From JAFGIG01 sp964397545 (lineage in GTDB: Bacteria > SDB-A): a stretch of 64,000 bases of DNA. The notes under the pieces were generated by a model. That model was not told the origin of the DNA and ran no database searches. It saw only the letters and a list, made by a program, of their open reading frames with translations. The first letter of the stretch is position 1. Every line of letters starts with the position of its first letter. Position numbers and translations under genes: made by a program. This document shows positions 34,702 through 43,114 of this stretch, piece by piece. The DNA lies in contig CAYNIW010000001.1 of the NCBI GenBank assembly GCA_964397545.1, positions 254,073 to 318,072 of the forward strand, given 5' to 3'.

Positions 34702-35890
34702 ATTCGAGAATTCCGAATTTTTCCGTTGCGACAAAGGAAGGGGATGAAACACGCAGAAAATACCCTCCGGCAGGGAGAGAACCGGCGTCTATTGAAATCT
34801 TGTTTTCTCCTTTTATAGCCTGAATTATTCCCATATCGAGAACCGTTCTGCCCCCGAGGTCGAATACGCTCACTTCAACCGGCTCTTCGCGGCAGACAGT
34901 TACATAAGCAGAAAAAACGCCGGTAAAAAATCTTCCTGGTATGTATAAGGGGTTTGATGTATTTACAGTGACAGGCTGTTCTTCTACGGAAAGACTCAGG
35001 CTGTCATAGATCTGAGTCATTCTCGTCGCGGCGGCGGTCAGTTCGCTCTCGTCATATCCGGCGACGACACCGTAGATGACGGTCAAAGTCTCTTCTGTCC
35101 CGAGGGTGTAGGGTCCGCAGTTGATCATTATCTTGTAATCGTTTGGAGCCGTCGGCCAGGAAGATGAGATGCTGATATCCTTCAGAGCTGAATAATAGGC
35201 GTCGTCGTCACCGGGCGTAGTCGCGTAATTAAACCAGTGTGCGCCCTGGGGGCCGGAAGGCTGGAGAAAGCGAATTCCGACTTTCTGATTATACGCTCCG
35301 GCATCTGACATGTAGCAGAGTTTGACAGATTGAATATAACCCGCCGAATCATCCATGTAGCTTGTAGTTGGGATGTCGAAGTCATACCAAAAACCCGTAT
35401 AGACGCTGTCATAAGATAGGTTAGAGGTGTTAATAAATTTATTGACGAAAATTATGAAATCTCCGTTAATGTCCTGAGACCATGAAAAACCTGTTCTTTC
35501 GAGGCAAATCTGGGTCCCGTGATAAACATCAGTCATTCTGTAAAAGCTTTTGTAGAGAGAGTCGTCAACCCAAGCCCACGAACTGTGGGACACTGACCAT
35601 TCGGTCAGCCCTCCTCAACACAGCTGAGTGGCGACTACTACAGGATAAGTTCCGTTATGAAATCCTATCGCCTGACAGCCTTGAAAGAGAGTGCTGATTC
35701 CCGTTCCGCCGGGAAACTGCATAGAAGGGCCTGAAGCGCTTCCGACATCACCGCCGGACAGGTCAAGAGCTGTCCAGAGATTGTTGTTGTCATGAACAGA
35801 TCTTTCAAGAAAAGGAGCGCTCAAGTCTCCTTGATTCGAAAAATCACCTTCGTTCAAGACAGCGAGAAGAAGGACAAAAAGTAAAGACAT
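34700..35890 (-). CDS. Secreted protein with Por-type sorting domain, interrupted by one in-frame TGA (candidate selenoprotein or nonsense allele)
   Basis: The ATG at 35890 has AGGAGG 4 nt upstream and a short hydrophobic signal (MSLLFVLLLAVLNEG). The frame runs 91 codons to a TGA at 35617-35615 after Gln-Leu-Cys. It then stays open in the same frame for another 304 codons to the TAA at 34700. The C-terminus has the beta-sandwich sorting module (VEVSVFDLGGRTVLD, LPAGGYFLRVSS, TEKFGILE) of Por/type IX cargo. Read through, the product is about 396 residues with the recoded residue at 92, beside a Cys. selC, selA and selB lie next door, and two hairpins follow the TGA. A single nonsense mutation (for example from TGG or TGC) or a sequence error is the main alternative. 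The molecular role is unknown. Confidence 0.6.
35575..35608 (-). promoter_or_regulatory. Two tandem hairpins just after the TGA, candidate bacterial SECIS
   Basis: On the minus strand, CTGACC-GAAT-GGTCAG (35608-35593) starts 7 nt after the TGA, and CCCAC-AGTTC-GTGGG (35589-35575) follows. The second puts its apical loop 30 nt past the TGA, has a perfect 5-bp stem, and has G-U at loop positions 2-3. These are properties expected of a SelB-bound element. The first loop also begins with G but is only 12 nt from the TGA. Assignment is inference from structure alone. Confidence 0.45.
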
Positions 35891-35916
35891 AAAACCTCCT
35901 GTAACTGATTGGTAAA

Positions 35917-35945
35917 ATGTTATTTTCCATGAGCCGAGAAGTCAA
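35917..35945 (-). promoter_or_regulatory. Promoter of the TGA-containing secreted protein gene
   Basis: TTGACT (35945-35940), a 17-bp spacer and TAACAT (35922-35917) form a fair sigma-70-type promoter, 27 nt before the ATG at 35890. It is divergent from the selC promoter, with 27 bp between the two -35 boxes. An intact promoter and ribosome binding site argue against a long-dead pseudogene. Confidence 0.5.
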
Positions 35946-35972
35946 GGACAGTAAAGAGAGTTTAATTAGCTG

Positions 35973-36002
35973 TTGACAAAAAGTCCGAAGTAGATGAATA
36001 AT
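35973..36002 (+). promoter_or_regulatory. selC promoter
   Basis: Consensus TTGACA (35973-35978), an 18-bp spacer and AATAAT (35997-36002, 5 of 6) precede the mature tRNA 5' end by 10 nt. This is the expected layout for a tRNA gene. Confidence 0.75.
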
Positions 36003-36012
36003 TTTCTGGTCT

Positions 36013-36104
36013 GGAGAGGAAGGATCTGGTGGTCCAGCTGGTCTTCAAAACCAGTAGCGGCCGGATAAAACCGTCCGTGGCAGGTTCGATTCCTGCCCTC
36101 TCTG
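36013..36104 (+). tRNA. selC: tRNA-Sec, anticodon TCA
   Basis: A 92-nt tRNA that reads UGA as selenocysteine. It has a 7-bp acceptor stem (GGAGAGG with CCTCTCT, one G-T pair) and a long D stem with a 4-nt loop (GGATC-TGGT-GGTCC). The anticodon stem-loop is CTGGT-CTTCAAA-ACCAG with TCA at 34-36. The variable arm is long (CGGCCGG with CCGTCCG), followed by the T arm GCAGG-TTCGATT-CCTGC and discriminator G. CCA is not encoded, and a T8 tract follows. Acceptor plus T stem gives 12 pairs in my reading, one fewer than the usual bacterial 8+5. It heads the sel locus, upstream of selA. Confidence 0.92.
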
Positions 36105-36112
36105 TTTTTTTA
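36105..36112 (+). terminator. T tract after selC
   Basis: Eight T residues follow the discriminator base directly, so the acceptor/T-arm helix plus the T run can act as terminator. Readthrough into selA is possible. Confidence 0.5.
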
Positions 36113-36208
36113 ACCTGAAACGGGCGGTGTCTGATAAAAAAAAACTCGACTGCCAGAAGAATTATTCCGAGCGTCGAAAAACTACTCGGAACGGATTTTT
36201 TCGTTGAG

Positions 36209-37543
36209 ATGACGCTAAAATACGGCAGAGAAGCCGTTCTTTACTCCCTCAGAAGAGCCGTTGAGGATGTAAAAAAAAACTGTGCTGTATTTTCTGAAAA
36301 AGAAATTTCAGATAAAATTCAGTCTCTTTCCGCTCAAGAGCTTGAAAAAATCTTCGGTTCAAAGCTGAAGAGAGTAGTAAACGCGACAGGAGTTATCGTC
36401 CACACCAACCTCGGAAGAGCGCCTCTGGGTGAAGAAATCCTAAAAGAGATTTCAGAAGTTTGTTCCGGGTATTGCGATCTCGAGTTCGACCTTTCCAAGG
36501 GCAAAAGAGGAAAAAGACTCGACTGCGTCGAGGACACGCTGAAATATCTCACGGGCGCGCAGTCCGTCGCCGTCGTCAACAACAATGCCGCCGCTTTGAT
36601 GCTCGTGCTCGGAGTGTTCGCGAAAAAAAAAGAAGTAATAGTCTCCAGAGGCGAACTCGTCGAAATAGGCGGATCTTTCAGAATTCCGGAAATATTGAAA
36701 GCTTCCGGCGCAAAAATGGTCGAAGTCGGCACGACCAACAGGACGCGGATATCAGACTATGCGGATGCAGTAGGTGAAAAAACGGCAATGTTTCTCAAAG
36801 TCCACAAATCCAATTATGTTATAAAAGGATTTACGGAAGAGACTTCGCTTTCGAGCCTCATAAAACTTTCCGCCGAAATGAAAATCCCTCTTCTATACGA
36901 TCTCGGCTCCGGATGCGTTGACAGCGCTGCAGGATTAAATCTGTCCGGAGAACCGGATATAAAAAGCGCGGTAAAATCCGGCGCCCATTTCGTGACTTTC
37001 AGCGGAGACAAACTTTTCGGAGGCCCTCAGGCGGGGATAATATGCGGCGGGAGAGAAGATATGGAAAAACTCAAAAAAGCCCCCATGATGAGAGCTTTTA
37101 GGGTAGGAAAACTGACTTTGGCGGCACTCGGCTCTGTGGCAGTCAGGCATGCTTTGAACTCCTCCCAAACCGCGCCGGTCGTCAGAATGATCCTTTCAAC
37201 TGAAAAAGACATAAGACTCAGGGCGGAAAAACTCGTGGAACTTCTGAAAGAGAGAGGATTTAACGCAAATCTGGAAAAGAGCACAGCGCAAAGCGGCGGC
37301 GGGTCTCTGACCGACTTAATGATTGACAGCTACTGCGCGGCTCTCGACTTTCGAGGCAGAGAGAACAAAAAAACCGCGGAAAAGATATATTTCGGACTGA
37401 TGCGCGAAAAAATACCTATTGTCTCCGTCCTAAGAAAGGGAAATCTCGTCTTTGACGCCATGACAATAGACCAAAGGGACTTGTGTTACATTGCGGATTC
37501 TGTCTTAAAAGTTTCTGAAACCGTAAAGAGAGGAAAACCTTGA
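36209..37543 (+). CDS. selA: L-seryl-tRNA(Sec) selenium transferase
   Basis: PLP enzyme that converts Ser-tRNA-Sec to Sec-tRNA-Sec with selenophosphate. The uninterrupted frame from the ATG at 36209 gives 444 residues. The PLP Lys lies in FSGDKLFGGPQAG, and RVVNATGVIVHTNLGRAP and NNNAAALMLVL are family motifs. The true N-terminus is probably upstream: the same frame back to about 36143 encodes STARRIIPSVEKLLG, the conserved SelA start, but has no ATG, GTG or TTG. A GTG at 36127 would reach it if the A9 run at 36136-36144 had eight A residues. The gene is therefore either frameshifted, corrected by slippage, or misassembled there. It overlaps selB by 4 nt. Confidence 0.93.
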   Translation: MTLKYGREAVLYSLRRAVEDVKKNCAVFSEKEISDKIQSLSAQELEKIFGSKLKRVVNATGVIVHTNLGRAPLGEEILKEISEVCSGYCDLEFDLSKGKRGKRLDCVEDTLKYLTGAQSVAVVNNNAAALMLVLGVFAKKKEVIVSRGELVEIGGSFRIPEILKASGAKMVEVGTTNRTRISDYADAVGEKTAMFLKVHKSNYVIKGFTEETSLSSLIKLSAEMKIPLLYDLGSGCVDSAAGLNLSGEPDIKSAVKSGAHFVTFSGDKLFGGPQAGIICGGREDMEKLKKAPMMRAFRVGKLTLAALGSVAVRHALNSSQTAPVVRMILSTEKDIRLRAEKLVELLKERGFNANLEKSTAQSGGGSLTDLMIDSYCAALDFRGRENKKTAEKIYFGLMREKIPIVSVLRKGNLVFDAMTIDQRDLCYIADSVLKVSETVKRGKP

Positions 37544-39462
37544 AGCATTTTGTCATGGGAACCGCCGGTCATATAGACCACGGAAAGACAATGCTCGTCA
37601 GGGCTCTCACGGGTATTGACTGCGACACCCACGCCGAAGAGAAGAAAAGAGGCATTACGATTCATCTCGGATTCGCTCATCTCAAGCTTCCATCGGGGGA
37701 CAGCATCGGAATAGTTGACATGCCCGGGCACAAAGATTTCATTCACACAATGGTCTCGGGAGCGAGCGGAATAGACATCGCTCTTCTTGTCATATCGGCA
37801 GACAGCGGCATTATGCCTCAGACAAAAGAACACCTTTGGATAATGCAGACCCTCGGCGTTTCAAAAGGACTCGTCGCGATGACGAAAATTGATGCAGTGG
37901 ACGCTGAAACAGCGGAAATAGCCGAAGAGGACATAAGATCCTTCACGAAAAACACCTTTCTCGACAAAAAACCGCTTGTGAGGGTTTCTTCAGTGACCGG
38001 ACAGGGCATAGAAGAGCTTAAAAATGAGATTATTAAACTGGTTGAAGAATCCCCGCAGAAGAAATCCGAAGGCATATTCAGAATGTATCCCGATAGGATT
38101 TTCAGCATACCGGGTTTCGGGAGCGTATTGACAGGTTCGGTAATTGAGGGAAGAGCAGGAAAAGATTCCAGAATTTATGTCATTCCCGGAGGAGGAAAGG
38201 AATACAGGATTAGAAGAATGGAAAGACACGGAGAGGAGACCGAAGAGATCTTATCAGGCGACAGGGCTTCGATAAATCTCGCTGGTTTCGACAGAAAAGA
38301 TTTTTTCAGGGGCAGTCTTCTCTCGGACAGAAAACTTTCAGAGACAATGATGCTGGACGCGAGAATTACAGTCTTTAGGGAAAGCAGGAAACTCTCTTTA
38401 TGGTCTAACGTAATCTTCCTTCTCGGGACACATGAACAGCAGTCGAGACTTCACGTCCTCAGCGCCAAGGCGTTGAACCCCGGCGACAAGGGTGACGCCC
38501 AGATACATCTCTTCCGGCCTGTCTCGGCGAGATACGGAGACAGATTCGTCTTGAGAAACTCATCAGACGACTGCACTCTCGGAGGAGGTTATATTTTAGA
38601 TGTCGCTCCTCTCCACCACAGACGGAGGACGCCCCGCATTATCGGAAAACTGTCTAAGATAGCTGAAGGTGGATTACCCGCCGCCGTTGAGGAAGAAATC
38701 ATAAAAAGAAGCGGAGCCGAAAAACTTTCCGAATTGTCCCGATCCATGAACATCCACGAGAACATCCTTCTCAGTATAGGGAGTGAGTCGAAAGCCGTCT
38801 CTTTTCTTCCCTTCAAAAACGACTATATTGCCGTGAGAAGGGAAGAAGAGGTTTCTCTGAGAAAGAGACTGCCTTCCCTGATAAGCGCTTTCGTTGAAAA
38901 AAATCCTCTTCTGAACAGAGGACCGAGCCTCGAGGAGATTAAGAATTCCGCTTATGCGAATAAAAGCAGAGCTTTTTCCGATCTCATAGGCGTCATACTC
39001 GAAGAGATGAGAGAAAAAGGAGAAATACAAAAAAGGGGCGAAAACTGGTTTTTCGCCGGTAAAAGCGCATATCTCGACCAAAAACTTCTCAAGCAGGTCG
39101 AAATCATGGATAAATTTTTGGAGAGTTTCGGTTTGAAAGTCCCGAAATATGAAGAGATCTCACAACATGCGGCAAATTCGAAAATAAGCGAAAAAGAGCT
39201 GAAACTTGTCCTCAACTATTTGGTTAAGACAAAAAAAGTATACAGAATAGAAGAAGAATATCTTTCGGCGGCGACTGTTGAAAAAGCCAGGGGAATTCTC
39301 AGAGAAAAACTCAAAGGGGACAAAGACGGTGTTACAGTAGCCCAGTTCAGAGACATGATCGAGGCGAACAGAAAACTTTGCCTTTTGCTTTTCGCCCTGT
39401 TTGACCTCGAAGGCTTCACTGTCCGTCAAGGCGATCTTCGGTTTCTCAAAAAAAAAGTTTAA
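37540..39462 (+). CDS. selB: Selenocysteine-specific elongation factor SelB
   Basis: GTPase that brings Sec-tRNA-Sec to UGA codons followed by a SECIS; 640 residues. The EF-Tu-like part has GTAGHIDHGKT (8-18), DMPGH, and TKID in place of NKxD. After the barrel domains come the winged-helix repeats (about 370-640), which bind the SECIS hairpin in known SelBs. The TTG start overlaps the selA stop (TTGA), with AGGA upstream. With selC and selA this makes the decoding set; selD is not in the window. Confidence 0.96.
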   Translation: MKHFVMGTAGHIDHGKTMLVRALTGIDCDTHAEEKKRGITIHLGFAHLKLPSGDSIGIVDMPGHKDFIHTMVSGASGIDIALLVISADSGIMPQTKEHLWIMQTLGVSKGLVAMTKIDAVDAETAEIAEEDIRSFTKNTFLDKKPLVRVSSVTGQGIEELKNEIIKLVEESPQKKSEGIFRMYPDRIFSIPGFGSVLTGSVIEGRAGKDSRIYVIPGGGKEYRIRRMERHGEETEEILSGDRASINLAGFDRKDFFRGSLLSDRKLSETMMLDARITVFRESRKLSLWSNVIFLLGTHEQQSRLHVLSAKALNPGDKGDAQIHLFRPVSARYGDRFVLRNSSDDCTLGGGYILDVAPLHHRRRTPRIIGKLSKIAEGGLPAAVEEEIIKRSGAEKLSELSRSMNIHENILLSIGSESKAVSFLPFKNDYIAVRREEEVSLRKRLPSLISAFVEKNPLLNRGPSLEEIKNSAYANKSRAFSDLIGVILEEMREKGEIQKRGENWFFAGKSAYLDQKLLKQVEIMDKFLESFGLKVPKYEEISQHAANSKISEKELKLVLNYLVKTKKVYRIEEEYLSAATVEKARGILREKLKGDKDGVTVAQFRDMIEANRKLCLLLFALFDLEGFTVRQGDLRFLKKKV

Positions 39463-41262
39463 TCAGATATTCCTGAGATACTCATCGATATCGGCTGCTG
39501 CCTCTTTGGCGGCTCCCATGGCGAGAATTACTGTCGCCGAACCGGTCACAATGTCTCCGCCTGCCCAAACACCTTCAAGAGATGTCTTTCCTGTAGATGG
39601 GTCAACTTCGATGTATCCCCACTTGTTTCTTTTCATTTCCTGAGTTCCCTGAAACAAGACTTCATTGGGGCCTGTGCCTATGGCTATGACGACCATGTCA
39701 CATCCGATTTCATACTCTGAACCTTGCATTGGCTCAGGTTTTCTTCTTCCGGAATCATCGGGTTCACCGAGTTTCATCTTAATGCATGTTATAGAGCTGA
39801 CATTCCCTCGTTTGTCCTGATTTATTGATACGGGATTTGTCAGAATGTGAAATTCGATTCCCTCGTGTTCGGCGTGGACAACCTCTTCTTTTCTCGCCGG
39901 CATTTCGTCTCTTGAACGCCTGTAGACAAGAGACACCTTTTCCGTTCCGGGTGACCTGAGCGCGGTTCTGGCGCAGTCCATGGCCACATTTCCGCCGCCG
40001 ACGACAGCCACTCTTCTTCCTCTCGGGTTGGGAGTGTCGTAGCGAGGAAACATGTAAGCTTTCATCAGATTCATTCTCGTCAGGTATTCATTCGCTGAAA
40101 AAACTCCGGGAGCGTTTTCCCCGGGTATTCCCATGAATTTGGGAAGACCTGCGCCTGTGGCGATATAGACGGCGTTGAAACCGAGTTCCTGGAAAAGTTC
40201 TTTTACGGTGTATATTTTTCCTATGACATGATTTGTCTTGAATACGACTCCGAGTTTTTTCAGATAGTCAATTTCCTGACGGACTATTTCCTTTGGGAGC
40301 CTGAATTCGGGAATCCCATAGACGAGAACGCCTCCCAATTCGTGGAGTGCTTCATAGACCACAACGTCATGTCCGCATTTTAACATTTCAGACGCCATTG
40401 TGAGTCCCGAAGGTCCGGATCCGATTACCGCTACTTTTTTTCCGGTTCTCGGGCATTTAGGCGGTATGTGAACACCCATAGCCCTTTCGTAATCCGCGAC
40501 AAATCTTTCGAGATTTCCTATCGCAACAGGTTCTTCACTTCTCCCGAGAATGCATTTTGCCTCGCACTGTATTTCCTGCGGGCACACTCTGCCGCATATA
40601 GCGGGAAGTGAATTTGTCTCTTTTATTTTTCTTATCGCGCCTATCATGTCGTTCTCGCGAATACAGCCTATGAATTCCTTTATGTCTATGTTTACCGGGC
40701 ATCCTTCTATGCATGTGGGTTTCTGGCACTGCATGCATCTGTATGCCTCGAGTGCCGCCTCTTCCATTCTCAGACCGAGAGGGACTTCGTCGAAGTTCTT
40801 GATGCGCATATAAGGATCCTGCTCTGTCATTTTCTGTCTTGGTATGCGGATTTTCAGCCATCCTTCGTCTTCTTTTTCAAGGCCGTGCCAAGTGCATCCC
40901 TTTTGAGCGCAGATGTAAAAAGGCAGAAGGCGGGAGTAAGCGGAGACGTAAATTTTCGCGATTTTGTGGTCACCGAGTTCGCATTTTCTCGTCTCGACTA
41001 TAAAAGATTGATTGCAGTAAGGGCAAAAAATATCTTCTGCAGTTGCCCCTTCGGGCATATCAATTGTCAGTTCTACGTCGAAGATATTCAGATAAGGACT
41101 GAGCTTCAGTTTGCCTCTATTTCCGGTATATTCTATTCCGACTTCGACGAATTCAGTCTGTTTTTGAGGGTATTTTTTATTTAGACCCCTGTGGCAGTTC
41201 GGGCAGTAAGTTTGAAGTTTAGAGCCGTATTTTATGTATTTGAAATCAGTTATACTGTTCAT
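39463..41262 (-). CDS. NADPH-dependent oxidoreductase of the GltD/SudA/NfnB family with N-terminal zinc-ribbon module
   Basis: FAD- and iron-sulfur-containing subunit, 599 residues from the ATG at 41262. The C-terminal 450 residues are GltD-like: four-Cys clusters (YRCMQCQKPTCIEGCPV, CGRVCPQEIQCEAKC), the FAD loop VIGSGPSGL and the NADPH loop VVGGGNVAMD. The first 150 residues are an extra module with CPNC, FCPYC and ICAQKGCTWHG, also found twice in the third gene of this operon. With the next gene it forms a pair like sulfide dehydrogenase SudAB or the bifurcating transhydrogenase NfnAB. Which reaction runs cannot be decided from sequence. It abuts the selB stop convergently. Confidence 0.9.
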   Translation of the reverse strand: MNSITDFKYIKYGSKLQTYCPNCHRGLNKKYPQKQTEFVEVGIEYTGNRGKLKLSPYLNIFDVELTIDMPEGATAEDIFCPYCNQSFIVETRKCELGDHKIAKIYVSAYSRLLPFYICAQKGCTWHGLEKEDEGWLKIRIPRQKMTEQDPYMRIKNFDEVPLGLRMEEAALEAYRCMQCQKPTCIEGCPVNIDIKEFIGCIRENDMIGAIRKIKETNSLPAICGRVCPQEIQCEAKCILGRSEEPVAIGNLERFVADYERAMGVHIPPKCPRTGKKVAVIGSGPSGLTMASEMLKCGHDVVVYEALHELGGVLVYGIPEFRLPKEIVRQEIDYLKKLGVVFKTNHVIGKIYTVKELFQELGFNAVYIATGAGLPKFMGIPGENAPGVFSANEYLTRMNLMKAYMFPRYDTPNPRGRRVAVVGGGNVAMDCARTALRSPGTEKVSLVYRRSRDEMPARKEEVVHAEHEGIEFHILTNPVSINQDKRGNVSSITCIKMKLGEPDDSGRRKPEPMQGSEYEIGCDMVVIAIGTGPNEVLFQGTQEMKRNKWGYIEVDPSTGKTSLEGVWAGGDIVTGSATVILAMGAAKEAAADIDEYLRNI

Positions 41263-41271
41263 GAACACCGC

Positions 41272-42096
41272 CTATTTGATGGAAGATAAAAGTGATTCGC
41301 GCTCCTGTATAACATACATTCTGAGCCTTTTGTCGAGTTCGTCGAAATCAACTTTGTGGCCGTCGAAATCAGGCCCGTCAACGCAGGCGAATTTTGTCTC
41401 TCCTCCGACGGTGCACCTGCAGACTCCGCACATACCGGTTCCGTCGAGCATGATTGGGTTTAATGAGACAAGTATAGGAATATATGGATTTTTGGCGGTC
41501 TCGACGCATGCGCGCATCATTGGTGTCGGGCCTATCGCGACTATCTGCTTGACATCTTTTCTCTTTGATATGACATCTTTCAACAGGTCCGTGACGAAAC
41601 CCCTTGTGCCGTAAGAACCGTCATCGGTGCATACAAGAAGCTGATGGCTTATCAGTCCCATCTCTTTTTCCATGATTATAAGCGATTTTGTCCTCGCTCC
41701 TATTATGGATATAATTTCATTGCCCATTTCGTAGAGCGCTTTTGTGAGATGGTGAAGAATTGCTATACCAGTCCCCCCGCCGACGCAGACGACCGTTCCA
41801 AAATTTTCAAGATGGGTGGGCTTTCCCAGAGGCCCTACAACATCTTTTATGTTTTCGCCGATTCCGAGGTTCCGGAGGATAGCCGTTGTCTTGCCGATTA
41901 CCTGAAATATAAGGGTTATTGTCCCCTCTTCCGTATTTTTATCCGCCACAGTGAGCGGAATTCTCTCTCCTTCGTTAGTTGCCTTGACTATGACAAACTG
42001 TCCGGGTAGGACTTTTCTTGCAATTTCCGGCGCCTTGACCGTGAAATGGCAGATAGTGTTTTCAGCTATTAGAGTTTTTTCAATGACCGGATACAC
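41272..42096 (-). CDS. Ferredoxin-NADP reductase-type subunit (SudB/NfnA family)
   Basis: FAD/NAD-binding partner of the GltD-like subunit; 274 residues. It has the flavin barrel (LPGQFVIVK, RIPLTVAD), the NAD site VCVGGGTGIAILHHLTKA, and a C-terminal 2Fe-2S site, DGTGMCGVCRCTVGGETKFAC, with Asp followed by three Cys. The GTG start has AGGAGG 5 nt upstream. It lies 9 nt before the GltD-like gene, the usual order for this pair. Confidence 0.92.
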   Translation of the reverse strand: MYPVIEKTLIAENTICHFTVKAPEIARKVLPGQFVIVKATNEGERIPLTVADKNTEEGTITLIFQVIGKTTAILRNLGIGENIKDVVGPLGKPTHLENFGTVVCVGGGTGIAILHHLTKALYEMGNEIISIIGARTKSLIIMEKEMGLISHQLLVCTDDGSYGTRGFVTDLLKDVISKRKDVKQIVAIGPTPMMRACVETAKNPYIPILVSLNPIMLDGTGMCGVCRCTVGGETKFACVDGPDFDGHKVDFDELDKRLRMYVIQERESLLSSIK

Positions 42097-42105
42097 CTTA
42101 TCCTC

Positions 42106-42954
42106 CTACCATTCAAGACTGTCTTCGAGTTCTATCAATGCGAGGTCCTCATCGCTGACGCCGTGCCAGTGACAGTTTTTTCTCGCGCAGAAAATGAAAT
42201 CGACGAGTTTGGTCATAGCGGACACCTTGAAGGAGGCGGTTTTGGCTTCGCATTTTTTGCACTGGTTGCCCTGCATAATCAAAGTGTGTCCGCAGTGTGG
42301 GCACTTGAGGTCTGCCACTTCTTCGTTGTCGGGCAATTCGATTGTGGATTTGTGTGAAAAAGAATTCAGATGGGGGTCGAGAAACAAGAAGCCTTCCGTG
42401 CCGTCTATTCCTATGACGAGAAGTTTTACGGTGTTTTTCTCGTTGAGAGATCTTTCGCAAAACGGGCAATAGCAGTAAAGATAAGCTCCGGAAGAGATGA
42501 TTTCTTTTTCAGGAGCCTGTTTGATGTTTTCTACCGTTATCTCGGCGTCTCCTGCCCAGCCGTATTTGTCTTCGAACATTTTCGCGGCGTGTTCTATCTC
42601 TTTGAATTCTATGGAATGGTTTTTACAGCCTCTTCTCGTGCAGAAATTCACGAGACCGCCCTGATCGAGAGCCACTGAGCACAAAAGAGCGCCGCAGGAA
42701 GAGCAGGGGATATCCTCCGCGAGGTTCTCTCCGCAATGGGGACAGAAAAAATCCGCGGTCTTTCCATGCGCCATTTCGACGCCTATTTCATGGGTGTAGT
42801 CTCCGTAAACAGAACTTAGCCTGACCCACGATTTTTGCCCTTCGTATTCTATTTTGAAAAACACGCTCGGTTCTCCGCTGATTTTGTGTTCCTTGTCCAT
42901 CAGGGAATTCCCGCATTTGGGGCATTTGACTGAGAGATTTATATCAGCAGGCAT
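42106..42954 (-). CDS. Duplicated zinc-ribbon protein, uncharacterised
   Basis: 282 residues in two tandem copies (about 8-125 and 155-275) of one module. Each has CPxC near the start, FCPHC or KCPHCG in the middle, a third CxxC (CSSC, CKKC), and a final C-x4-C in CTRRGCKNH and CARKNCHWHG. The same layout, with the third pair degenerate, forms the N-terminus of the GltD-like enzyme two genes downstream. I recognise no named family. It leads the three-gene operon (GGAGGAA before the ATG) and may be an accessory or electron-transfer partner of the oxidoreductase, perhaps metal-binding. A 160-bp gap upstream holds only promoter-like AT-rich sequence. Confidence 0.8.
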   Translation of the reverse strand: MPADINLSVKCPKCGNSLMDKEHKISGEPSVFFKIEYEGQKSWVRLSSVYGDYTHEIGVEMAHGKTADFFCPHCGENLAEDIPCSSCGALLCSVALDQGGLVNFCTRRGCKNHSIEFKEIEHAAKMFEDKYGWAGDAEITVENIKQAPEKEIISSGAYLYCYCPFCERSLNEKNTVKLLVIGIDGTEGFLFLDPHLNSFSHKSTIELPDNEEVADLKCPHCGHTLIMQGNQCKKCEAKTASFKVSAMTKLVDFIFCARKNCHWHGVSDEDLALIELEDSLEW

Positions 42955-43114
42955 AATTCCTCCCTTAATGTGTGATGTATTTATATGCCAATGGAACTCT
43001 ATCAGGGGATAACCCGTGATAAAACACAGGTCCGTAATTATTTTTATTTTTCATATAGATGATATCCAGAAAAAGTAAAACATTTAATAGGGATATTTTC
43101 AACAGAAAAATGGA

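Noticed and set aside
35615..35890. Two separate genes instead of one TGA-containing gene
   Set aside because: The second frame begins with GTG without a ribosome binding site or signal peptide, in exactly the same phase. The first lacks the rest of any domain. One interrupted gene is simpler.
36127..36208. Separate small gene from GTG 36127
   Set aside because: The 26-codon product has no features, and the sequence reads as SelA N-terminus in the other frame.
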